Source: Triplophysa rosa (lineage: Eukaryota > Chordata > Actinopteri > Cypriniformes > Nemacheilidae). Taken from it: a stretch of 64,000 nt of DNA. Made by a program: the position numbers and the translations under genes. How positions within the stretch are numbered: the first letter of the stretch is position 1; every line of letters begins with the position of its first letter. This document shows, one piece after another, positions 34,358-43,242 of the stretch. The notes under the pieces are model-generated. The model saw nothing but the letters and a program-made list of their open reading frames with translations. It did not search any database and had not been told where the DNA came from. Location of the stretch: assembly GCF_024868665.1 (NCBI RefSeq), contig NC_079898.1, forward strand, positions 6,901,751 through 6,965,750, written 5' to 3'.

Positions 34358-34772
34358 TAAGGGATAGTTCATCCAAAAATGAAAATTCTGTCATCATTTA
34401 CTCACGCTCATGTAATTGCATACCTGTATAAATTACTTTGTTCTGATGAACGCAAAGAAAGATATTTGGAAGAATGTTAGTCATTAGTTAGTTCATTTCA
34501 GTTCTGGGACATCATTGACTACCATAGTAGGAAGAATTAAATGGTCGTCAAATGTGCCCGAGAACTCTTTGTTTTCCTAAATTCTCCAAAATATCTCATT
34601 ATGTGTTCAACAGGAAAAAATTTTTTTAAACAAATTCCTACTATGGTAGTGGATTGAACCAAGTTGAAAATTGCTATCATTCTTCCAAACAAAGAAATTT
34701 ATACAGGTTTGAAACAACCTGAGGGTGAGTAAATGACAGATATTTCAATTTTGGATGAACTATCCCTTCAAG
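34358..34772. repeat. Cyprinid palindromic repeat (copy 5, both ends present)
   Basis: Begins GATAGTTCATCCAAAAATGA and ends with the inverted TTTGGATGAACTATCC. Inside are ATTCTGTCATCATTTACTCA and GGTGAGTAAATGACAG, plus an inner inverted pair CTACCATAGTAGGAA / TTCCTACTATGGTAG. About 415 bp. It shows the full architecture of the family. Confidence 0.9.
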
Positions 34773-35460
34773 ACTGTTTTGGATCTCCTGATGAGTTAAA
34801 TGCTATACAGTAATATACGCGTGCACTGCGATCCGCACATGGGTGTACATGTGATGCGATAGGACTTTCTTTCATTATCATTATATCGATCACAGTTTAA
34901 CTTCCAAGAATCCATATTATGTTACACATAATATGAACGCTTACAGATAGTAAATAAATTTACAGTCATATCTTTCTCCAAGCAAAGATTGTTCGCGTTG
35001 TGAAAAGAAAGTAGGCTACTGCTGTACGATGAATGAGATCTAAATCTCAACACTGCGCAAACTTCAATACTGCACAATGGCCACTAGGTGGCGATCATAC
35101 ACCATGATAATTAAAACACACTTAAGTGAAACTAAACGTTGCGGTGTCTCTAGCAATTTATTCACAGCGCTCTGCACTCATTGTTTAAAAATATTACAGC
35201 GAGGGTCTCGATCAAGATAATAGAAATGGGATTAGCACATTCTCGGTGAGTTGCCTTTTAAAAGTCTCTCTCAGCACAGCGCAAATTTAAAAGAAGTGAT
35301 TGTTTGGACTTAGTAGCGGAGGTTTAACTGTTATGCTGGGCTTGGATTCGTGGCGGAAGAAAGTAGTTCTCTGTTTCCTTTAAAACCGGAGGGGTTTAAA
35401 CACACTCCGAAGTTGTTTCTGGATTATCTACAAATTTGTGCCGTCGAACTGATTTATAAA

Positions 35461-35584
35461 TGCAATATCGCTATCGTAGTCGTGTATGTAGTCTTTTTAT
35501 ATCTGCATGGCTGTGATTGCCTCTGGCCTAATCACAGCCATGAAGATATAAGAACACATACACGACTACCCGAGCGATATTGCA
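35461..35584. repeat. Long imperfect hairpin, 55-58-nt arms, 11-nt loop
   Basis: The left arm 35461-35518 (TGCAATATCGCTATCGTAGT ... CATGGCTGTGATT) pairs with 35530-35584 (AATCACAGCCATG ... CGAGCGATATTGCA). The loop is about 35519-35529. There are a few mismatches only, mainly in the ATCG/CGGG and GTAGTCTTTTTATA stretches. No flanking target duplication was found. It is probably a short foldback or MITE; the arms are long for an animal microRNA precursor. Confidence 0.85.
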
Positions 35585-35789
35585 TTAATAACAACCATGC
35601 AGCTTGATTATCCCTATATATCAGACTGGATTATGAAGCATCTACATACTGTAGTAAAACTGAATTTACCGGAATATGTAAATCATTAAAAACTATAAAT
35701 TAACCCCTAACAGGTCAAAGCTCCACTATAACATGCAGCTGACATGAACTATGCATACAATGTAAATGGTGAAAACATTCATGCATTGT

Positions 35790-36030
35790 ATATGACTCTT
35801 TCGTCTTGAGAACACAAAAGAAGATATTTTGAGGAATGTCTCAGTGGTTTACAGTGGAAGTCAATGGGGTTCAATGTTGTTTTGTTACCAACATTCTTCA
35901 AATTATCTTCTTTTGTGTTCTCAAGATGAAAGAGTCATATAAGTAAGAAATTCATACAGGTTTGGAAGGACATGAAGATGAATAAATGATGAACGAATTT
36001 TCATTTTTGGGTGAACTATCCCTTCATTAA
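35790..36030. repeat. Cyprinid palindromic repeat (copy 6)
   Basis: Contains AACACAAAAGAAGATATTTT, GTCTCAGTGGTTTACAGTGG, CAATGGGGTTCAATGTTGTT and AAATTATCTTCTTTTGTGTT. It ends ATTTTCATTTTTGGGTGAAC, then TATCCCTTCAT. The left terminal motif is missing. Confidence 0.85.
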
Positions 36031-37177
36031 ATGTAACCTTAAATGTTTCTATTGATGGTCAATATGTCATATTTATAATTATGCAAATATACATGTTTGA
36101 TTGTTAAATTCCAGTCCAACCTCATTGACAAACCTCAGCACATTTTACAGCCTCTCATTCAGATTGGCATTTGCTGTGAGATGGCACGTTGCTCTGCTAA
36201 CCTGGCACATCTCATTCCAAACAGTGTGTCATTTGAAACAACACGAGTGAGGATGTAAAAGCCCAACAGATTGAGAAGTGTGCTTGCATAATAGGAATGT
36301 CAAGTGTTCCATTAATTTGATTCCAAAATGAACTTCAAAAAGGTCAGAACATAATCTAAAGGATGCGATAATGAAAGATCCGTTTTTGGCGTGACAGGGT
36401 TCTCTTTGGCTAGGTAAAAATGCAGTGAATGTAAAAACTGATTAAAATCCTTTATTCGTTGACTCTATTCATTTGATATCTTATTAGCTATAAGTGTTTT
36501 ATTATGGACTAGCCAAAATCATGATAATACATACAGTACATATGTAGTTTATATACGTGCTGACAAAAAGCAATGCAATGACATTATCAATTATTTAAAA
36601 TTCATATTCTATGTGTATGAAAAACTGATGCAAGATCGAGTCTTAATTGAAAAATCTAAAATCTAGGCCACAAGACTTTCACAAAAATTCCATTACAGAA
36701 ATAGAAAAAAAAGAAAATTCTGTCATTACTTGCACACATCTTGTTCCAAACTCATGAGATTTTTTACATAATCTTCACGCAGCAATCAGTCAACTGCAAA
36801 AAGGAATGATAAATAAAAAGTGTTACGGGTGCTAATAAATATATTTTATATATGGTTAAATTAATAACACCTTTTCTTTTCTGTGGTTGTTGTTATAGGT
36901 AAACAAACATATATGAAAACATGGCAGATGTAATATGTCTGAGAAGTGTGTGTCACAGGATGCATACACAATATAAAGAATGTATTGTTTTAACAGTCAG
37001 GATATATTTTATTTTATTGAACACGCACAGTACGTGATGTTGGACACAGGGTGGGATTGTATCTGCCACGACTCATGTATCCGTCGTTCTGTGCAAACAA
37101 ATTGTCTCCCTCCCACAATGCAACAACTAATCCTTTATGGTAACACTGTCACAATTTATTTTTATGTTTTTAAAGGT

Positions 37178-37880
37178 ATAGTTCACCCATGAATAAAATT
37201 TTTCAAAATTTACAAATCCTCGCATATAAAGGATAACTTCCTTTTTTAGATACATAGGTCAAAAATATGCCCTAATTTTCCTTATACTGGAAGTGACTCA
37301 ACATTCTATAAATCCAAAATGCACATACATCAATCATAAATGTAATCCAAATAACTCCACTGGGTTAATAAATGTCTTCTGTTGTGAAACGATGTGTTAT
37401 ATTGAATTTATTTTATGTAGTCAAAACCACTCCATTAAAGGGATACTTCACCCAAAAATTCTGTCATCATTTACTCACCTTCGAGTTGTTCCAAATCTGT
37501 ATAAGTTTCATTGTTCTGATGAACACAGAGAAAGAAATTTGGAAGAATGCTTATAACCAAACAGATTTTGCACCCCGCCATAAAAAAAAAAATTCTGTCA
37601 TCATTTACTCATCCTCATTTCATCTCAAACTTGACTTTGTTTCTTCTGCAAAAGAAGGTATTTTGAAAAATGTTGGTAACAGAAAACTGTTGGTCCCCAT
37701 TGACTTGCATCGGTTTTGTGCCCATACAGTTGAAGTCAATGGGGACCAACAGTTTTTGGAAACTGACATATTTAAAAATATCTTCTTTTGTGTTTTGCAG
37801 AGAAATAAAATCACACAAATTTAAAAAGACAACAGGGTGAGAAAATGACGACATAATTTTCATTTTTAGGGGAAATATTC
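37178..37880. repeat. Cyprinid palindromic repeats, tandem/nested (copies 7-8)
   Basis: A first start (AAAGGTATAGTTCACCCATG) lies at 37174-37193 and a second (TAAAGGGATACTTCACCC) at 37437. A third internal restart (AATTCTGTCATCATTTACTC) falls near 37590. The stretch closes with ATAATTTTCATTTTTAGGGG. A strong internal hairpin pairs 37683-37704 with 37734-37756 (AACTGTTGGTCCCCATTGAC). Open frames on both strands here are repeat artefacts. Confidence 0.75.
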
Positions 37881-37900
37881 CGCACATTAGCACAAAATCA

Positions 37901-38096
37901 TACACTCTAAAAAAACGTTGGGATATTTCAACTCATCATTGGGTCAAAGATGGACAAACCCAACTGTTGGGTTAAATGAACCCAGAGAACGTTTATATTT
38001 GACCAAACAATGGGTTAAAACAAACCCAACCAACCCAACCATTGGATTTGTCCATTTTTGACCCAACAAGGGGTAACCCAACATTTTTTAAAGTGT
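37901..38096. mobile_element. MITE with TACACT...AGTGTA ends and GGGTTAA motifs
   Basis: The left end TACACTCTAAAAAAACGTTG and inverted right end TACACTTTAAAAAATGTTGG are terminal repeats. The interior consists of CCCAAC / TGGGTT motifs in both orientations. 196 bp. A related fragment lies at 40508-40660. Confidence 0.8.
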
Positions 38097-38869
38097 AAAT
38101 TGCAGCACGTATCATATGACAACTAGTAACAAGACACACAACAACCACTGATATCCGAAGTTCTCGACGTGACACCAAAAATACTTGAAAACATGCGGCA
38201 GAGTGTATATAATGACAGAATTTCAATATTAGATTATCGATTAGATTATCAAAGACATTTCTGGAGCTCAGAGCACCTGATATACAACCCATAACACATC
38301 TGCACGCTTCCCTCCACTCGCCTACATTTACACACATTTGTTAGCGGTATCAGAGCAGGTGGCGCAAACAGGCGGGCACCAGCAGGAAACTGGCTGTCCA
38401 GACCAGCTCTCTTTACACTCTCTGATCGCCCTCTCTCTCAGTGATCTGGCAGGAGCTCCAGACACGTGCTCTCACGAAGACCAGCAGCACCATATGACGG
38501 GTAAAGACACAGCTCTCTTGCTGTATTGGACGAAGGTGTTGTTTGCTGTCTGTAAAGTATTACTTACGAACAACACATTTGTATGAGGCATGAATTATCT
38601 TATAAACAATTTGAGCAAATTTTAAACCCTTGACGCATTTAGGGCATCATGAGGCACAGCTTTCATTTGAAGGGACAACCAGTATGATTATGCAAAGATA
38701 TGCATTTTTATTCATTAATATTTTATCGCCTTTACGCTGCGTTGTGATTACATTTATTCTTGTCTAAAACCAACTTTCAACGTCAACCCAATTAATCTGC
38801 AACCTTGCAACCCACAGGTATTTCCTTTAGAAAATCCTAATGGAGTTAAAACGGTATGTAATCTCTCAC

Positions 38870-39394
38870 CTCAAGTTCTTGAAATTCGTCATCGTCGTCA
38901 TCTACGTCATAGGAAAGTGTTTGGATCTTGGCGTCTTCCATAGAAAGATCCAGAAGCCTGCCGTCAGCGAACACAATTCCATCTTTAGCCGAGCCAGAAG
39001 AGGCAGGGGTCATTTCTTCAATGAAAGTGGTCTCGCAGCAGTCCCCTCCCTCACCCCATGCTCTCAACATGCTCTCGGGATAAAGAATGAGGTTGGGCCT
39101 GTAATAAGGGTCTATGGCTTGGGGAAGAGCGCTGGGGTTAAGCAACTGCGGGGGCCCTTTCCCATCCTGTGTCCCATTTTTGTCCTTGGACACCACGTGG
39201 CCCTGATACTGTGGAGCGGAATAAGCCGACACCAGTCCTTCCTTAGTCTCCACCATTAGGTTATGGGTATTGATCAATCCGTTACGTTTGCAGCATTCAG
39301 GACCCAGGTCCCCACTCCCTGCTAATGGTGTCTTCCCTTGATCTCTCTCATCGGCCGCTCCGGGTTCAAGTCCTGTTCTTAACACTCTCTCCAT
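38870..39394 (-). CDS. syndig1: SYNDIG1, first coding exon (N-terminal cytoplasmic region)
   Basis: The ATG at 39394-39392 opens 175 codons ending in EFQELE, then the donor GAG|GTGAGAG; phase 0. With the other exons this gives a predicted 273-aa protein (human SYNDIG1 is 258). The first ~35 residues differ from mammals, then KRNGLINTHNLM, a PQYQ segment, YYRPNLILYPE, CCETTFIEE and an acidic run (DDDDDEF) follow the family closely. SYNDIG1 is a brain type II membrane protein at excitatory synapses that associates with AMPA receptors and promotes synapse maturation. This half is cytoplasmic. KRNGLINT is a SYNDIG1 rather than SYNDIG1L signature. The ATG is the first in frame after the presumed acceptor at 39485; a 7-codon upstream ORF precedes it. 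Confidence 0.95.
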
Positions 39395-39484
39395 GCTGGT
39401 CTATCGGCGCTGGTGAGGGGGAAGGCTCGCCTCACGAATGACTTTGTGGAGGCATGAGGTATAAAGTATCCCTCCCCTTCTCTC
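39395..39484 (-). other. syndig1: syndig1 5' UTR part of coding exon 1, with 7-codon uORF
   Basis: Upstream of the ATG the minus strand shows a plausible acceptor (CTTGCAG, ending at 39485) preceded by T-containing sequence. Within the 90-base leader an ATG at 39455-39453 begins MPPQSHS and stops at 39434-39432, 37 bases before the main ATG. If the splice is right, this uORF would be translated first. Confidence 0.45.
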
Positions 39485-39499
39485 CTGCAAGATTCAACA

Positions 39500-39765
39500 T
39501 CAACATGGTTATAAAATGGCAGTGGAAGATGATGAAAGATGTGATGCGATTCTTCAGTGTGATGCAAAGAAGATATTTTGAGAAATGTCTCAGTGGTTTT
39601 GTGTTCATACAATGGAATTCAATGAGGGTCAATGTTGTTCGGTTACCAAAATCCTTCAAAATATCTTTTGCGTTCTGCAGAAGAAATTAAGTCATAAAGG
39701 TTTGGAATGACATGAGGGGAAGTAAATGTAAGAATTAAAAAAATTATGAACTGTCCCTTTAAGTA
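39500..39765. repeat. Cyprinid palindromic repeat (copy 9)
   Basis: Contains GCAAAGAAGATATTTTGAGA, CTCAGTGGTTTTGTGTTCAT, ACAATGGAATTCAATGAGGG and CAAAATATCTTTTGCG. It ends near TTATGAACTGTCCCTTTAA. It lies within about 20 bases of the presumed syndig1 splice acceptor, in the intron. Confidence 0.8.
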
Positions 39766-40507
39766 TAATCAGTAAATGCTATGATTTGCAACATGTATGT
39801 TTTTATGCAAATTATGCAGAAGAATAAAAAACCTTTACTGCTAAAGGATCCTAGAGTTTTTGTTGTTGTTGTTTCTCAACTATGCGAATGTTGGTTGCTT
39901 TTATCTAATACATATCAAAGCATTCAGCATTAAAACATCTTTGTGAACTGTGTCCAATGCTGGGGTCACCTAATGTGTGTCAGCACTTTGATTCTTCTCT
40001 TTTTATAAAGATGTCTTCTGTACACAGGGCCACAAGTAAAGTCATCTCACCCATGGCATCTGTTGCAAGAGATGTCAGAATTAAGTGTATCAACTCATCG
40101 CAATTCAAATCAGCAAATATGTGTGATAAGGCCTCAACGTGATGTGTCAATAATGCTTTTTCGAAGGGGATACACATATACAGAACATGTGCTAGTTGAC
40201 AGGTCTAGTAAAGCCTTTTGCTATGTCATAATTATACAAATAATGACATCACAAATGACCAGTTTATCAAATTGAGTAATGAATAACTAATATGCGCTTT
40301 CAATGGCCAAAAAATAAAATGTATTTACTATAAGGGATGTCTGTACATTTTCAAACTGACACAAGGCTGAAACATCTGTTAGTTGGGTACAATTATTGGC
40401 CAAGTGAGATAATATCAAAACAGCCAAATATCAGACATCATAATTGTTATCTACATTATGCCTTCAATTATTTTCATTCTAACATAAAGTCAGGAAGCTG
40501 TCATCAG

Positions 40508-40660
40508 AAGCAACACTGTAGAAAAACGCTGGGTTGATCCACTTATGGCACAACCCCCAAAGGCTGATTTAAATGATCTTTCTCAATATTTCTATATTTG
40601 ACCCAACCACGGGTTGAAACCAACATAAATCCAGCATTTATTTGTGTATGTGGCTATGCA
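40508..40660. repeat. Diverged copy of the GGGTT-motif MITE
   Basis: TGTAGAAAAACGCTGGGTTG at the left and CCAGCATTTATTTGTG at the right, with ATTTGACCCAACCACGGGTT inside, echo the element at 37901-38096. The ends are eroded. Confidence 0.55.
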
Positions 40661-40736
40661 CTCTTAAAAATAAGGTGCTTGAAAAGGTTCTTCACAGCAG
40701 TGCCATTGGAGAACCAAAAAGAATACAAAAGTGTAG

Positions 40737-40971
40737 CCCGGTTTCACAGACGAGGCTTAAAACTAGTCCCAGACTAAAATGAATGTGTGACCTGTCTTAA
40801 CTGAATATAACTTGCCCAGAAATGTCTTAAAATATTTCTGTGCCATTGTTTTGTTTCGAGATGCACACCAGTAATTATTGTCTTAAGGCATTTTTATAAA
40901 AGTGACATAAATATCTAAATTCAACTAAGGCATAGTCCTGGCTTAAACTAAGCTGCGTCTGTGAAACCAGG
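40737..40971. mobile_element. MITE with CCGGTTTCACAGACG ends
   Basis: The left end CCCGGTTTCACAGACGAGGC and inverted right end CCTGGTTTCACAGACGCAGC are terminal repeats continuing into TTAA / TTAGTTTAAGCC. 235 bp. No coding capacity; flanking duplications not resolved. Confidence 0.85.
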
Positions 40972-41598
40972 TCTAAATGTCAAAACCAAGATCTGCAGAT
41001 ATCTGACTACATATTCATTATTTTAGATTGTTAATGAGACATTAGGCCAAATATGCAGTTCCTATAACACATTACCAAAATAAACAAGCTTTATTTCTTC
41101 AATCAAATGCAAGAGTTGTTTGGTAAATGGAAACCAGATGTTTCTATTATATAACGACACGTATTTCAAGATCCAGAAATTGTGCTCTTTGGTTAAGCTA
41201 ATGAAATGTCGATCTGATTGTCATTCTGTATATTTCTGAAAACACAAACTCAACACACGGTCTGCATTCAGGAGCTGTTCATGACATCTGACTGAGAAAC
41301 GTGATTAGAGATTACTAGTAAATATCTCGCACGCATAACCATGCATAGTGAAAGCTGTGTTCATGTCTTCAGATCACATGGAATAATTGATCGATCAGCT
41401 GCTATAAATACGGTTATCCATCAAGTGATGGTTGCTTTATGATCGGTCCTAGGCGTGCAATGCACCAGTGGAAGAATGAAATGTCAAACGGATGAACAGA
41501 GAGGTTTTGCAGGCTTCGGGAGAGCTGTGATGTACTGATGTCATCTTGGTGCAATCATTCATTTGCTGTCCAAGTTCGTGATCTGACTGGTAACTTAC

Positions 41599-41930
41599 CT
41601 TCCAAGGTGAGCTGGTTGAGCAGTCCGTGAATTTTGTGGCGAAAAACGAATTATCTCATTGACTCAGTATATGTTTACGTCTTCTATCTTCTCAAATGTA
41701 AATCTGGTGAAAGAGCAACTAATAAAAGTCCAAAGTGTCCCGTTTTTGTTCTCGTTTTGGCAAATCGTTTTCCGCTAAGGATAATACAAATCATCACCGA
41801 AAGCCTTTCATGCGTACACGATGTCGATTATACTGCATTTTAAAACGGTTTTCTCGCGACTGCGGTAATGTTAGTGAATAAACCGAAGCCTGTTCAGGAC
41901 CGTTGATGTGTGAGCACTACATCCACTCGC
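41599..41930 (-). other. syndig1: Putative syndig1 5' UTR exon
   Basis: On the minus strand a strong donor (AAG|GTAAGT) ends at 41599. It lies 2.1 kb upstream of the acceptor before the coding ATG. A TATAAA at 41959-41954 would place the start near 41930, giving a leader exon of about 330 bases. Mammalian SYNDIG1 also has non-coding 5' exons. This is inference from splice and TATA signals only. Confidence 0.4.
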
Positions 41931-41953
41931 GTTCGCCCTGACTGACTGCAATG

Positions 41954-41959
41954 TTTATA
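41954..41959 (-). promoter_or_regulatory. syndig1: TATA box, putative syndig1 promoter
   Basis: TATAAA on the minus strand, in the context CACGTATAAACATTGCAG. CpG-containing sequence (CGCGAGCGCACACG) lies just upstream. Spacing to the putative leader exon is right for a TATA promoter. Confidence 0.35.
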
Positions 41960-42126
41960 CGTGTGCGCTCGCGTTCCCCTGGGTCCTAAACATCCCACCG
42001 ATTACACAGCACACATCCTCCTCGATATATGCCTCAAAACGAATAAATGTTGTTGTGTTGAGATTGAAATACAAGTATATTGTTTTGAGGCACAGGGACA
42101 AATTATAAAAGGTGTGTCCTCTAAAT

Positions 42127-43242
42127 CAGAAAAAGAAAAAAACAGTCGATATTTCGTTTTTCCGTTTTTCTGTATGCACAAAAATAAAAAATAAACGTTG
42201 TTTTCTTCTTATTTCATCTTGAAACGGGAAATCCAATTAATAAATAAACCAAAACGAAATAACGACCCTAATTACTGTTTTTCTCATTTTTGGGTGATGT
42301 TGCACGGATTTCTGCGAGCGCGGCAGCGCGCCTAGAGCTCTTCACGAATCTCGCGATCGATCAGTTATCATTTACAATGGCTTCACTCGAGTTGTACATG
42401 TTTCATATTCATCAAATGTTTTTAAATAATATGACATATCACGAGATATCGGAAAAGAGGCCGCATGCTCTCTGGGGAACACTGCAACATTATTATGGTC
42501 CCTGGTACAGGCTCTGGCATGTTACCTAAAAACAGTAGCCTAAACTGATGTAATGTAATAGTGCAAATGATTACATAAAAACCTCACAGTTTCAACACAA
42601 ACTGAACATCTTTTATGAATTACTCTATAGCAGGACAGTAGTTTTAGCTGGGGGGAACCTAATGAACTCGGTTGAGTGAGGTTACGGGGGGAGGGGCTGT
42701 TCGCATCACATAACTTCTAAATTACAAAAGTAATTTATGGATTTACACCTTTGCTGCTGCAAGCCAGCTGTGGCTACTTAATTGTTTACTTAAATGTCAC
42801 ATATTAAAAGCAATAATGCTAACAAACTTCGACTGTAAGCTTTGGAAAGTATTGTGTGTGAACGGCATTGTTCAATATATATTTTTGAAATATTTTCCAC
42901 AGTCATGTCCTCCTCTCTCAGTGTGACTCTTTTAGTGGGAGTGAAAAGTACAAACAAAGCATATGCAAATGCATTTATTTCCATTTCGAGCTTCGCAAGT
43001 TCGCATGCACTTGATCCCGGTAAGCGGCTGTACATTGCGCATGCGCAAAGCGTGCGCGCGCAGAAGACCCTGGGAAATCACCCCAAAATGAAAAAACTAT
43101 AATTAGGGTCGTTATTTCGTTTTGTTTTATTTATTTATTGGATTTCCCTTTTAAGGCTGAAATAAGAAGAAAACATCGTTTTTTTATATTTGTGCATACA
43201 GAAAAACGGAAAAACGAAATATCGACTGTTTTTTTTTCTTTT
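42127..43242. mobile_element. Non-autonomous transposon with ~145-bp terminal inverted repeats
   Basis: The left arm 42127-42274 starts CAGAAAAAGAAAAAAACAGT, continues CGATATTTCGTTTTTCCG and ends CGACCCTAATTA. The right arm (43101-43242) is its reverse complement, beginning TAATTAGGGTCG with TTATTTCGTTTTGTTTTATT. The 826-bp interior has GC-rich patches (GCGCATGCGCAAAGCGTGCG) and an 80-codon frame of unknown meaning at 42290-42529. It sits 170 bp upstream of the putative syndig1 TATA box. Superfamily not recognised. Confidence 0.85.

Larger units (their letters stand above)
32703..38869 (-). other. syndig1: syndig1 second intron (about 6.2 kb)
   Basis: Runs from donor GTGAGAG (38869 downward) to acceptor at 32703. 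It holds several copies of the cyprinid palindromic repeat, a long hairpin at 35461-35584 and a TIR element at 37901-38096. Stretches at 32710-34100, 34800-35340, 36040-37170 and 38100-38860 show no gene; they are AT-rich and mostly unclassified. Confidence 0.85.
39766..41598 (-). other. syndig1: syndig1 first intron, probable
   Basis: This is the bulk of the intron, which would run from donor GTAAGT (41598 downward) to acceptor 39485 if the 5' UTR exon is correct. It contains a MITE at 40737-40971, a GGGTT-type fragment at 40508-40660 and short MITE ends near 40668. The rest (39790-40500, 40980-41590) shows no gene. Confidence 0.45.

Noticed and set aside
35461..35584. MicroRNA gene
   Set aside because: Arms are longer than in usual animal precursors, no known mature sequence is recognised, and the locus looks repeat-derived. 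Kept only as a hairpin.
37372..37905. Overlapping open frames of 150 and 96 codons on opposite strands
   Set aside because: They lie in palindromic cyprinid repeats, where both strands can be open by symmetry; no protein family is recognised.
38846..38869. VRDYIPF tail after EFQELE in the syndig1 exon
   Set aside because: It is read through a GTGAGAG splice donor; the next exon joins in phase 0 to give the known EFQELE-S(E/D)YSSD junction.
15233..39394. SYNDIG1L (capucin) instead of SYNDIG1
   Set aside because: The KRNGLINT block and the LSKNNHL C-terminus are SYNDIG1-type; SYNDIG1L has a different N-terminal region and tail.
42290..42529. 80-codon frame in the long-TIR element as a transposase
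   Set aside because: No DDE or helix-turn-helix motif was recognisable; left as a frame of unknown meaning.
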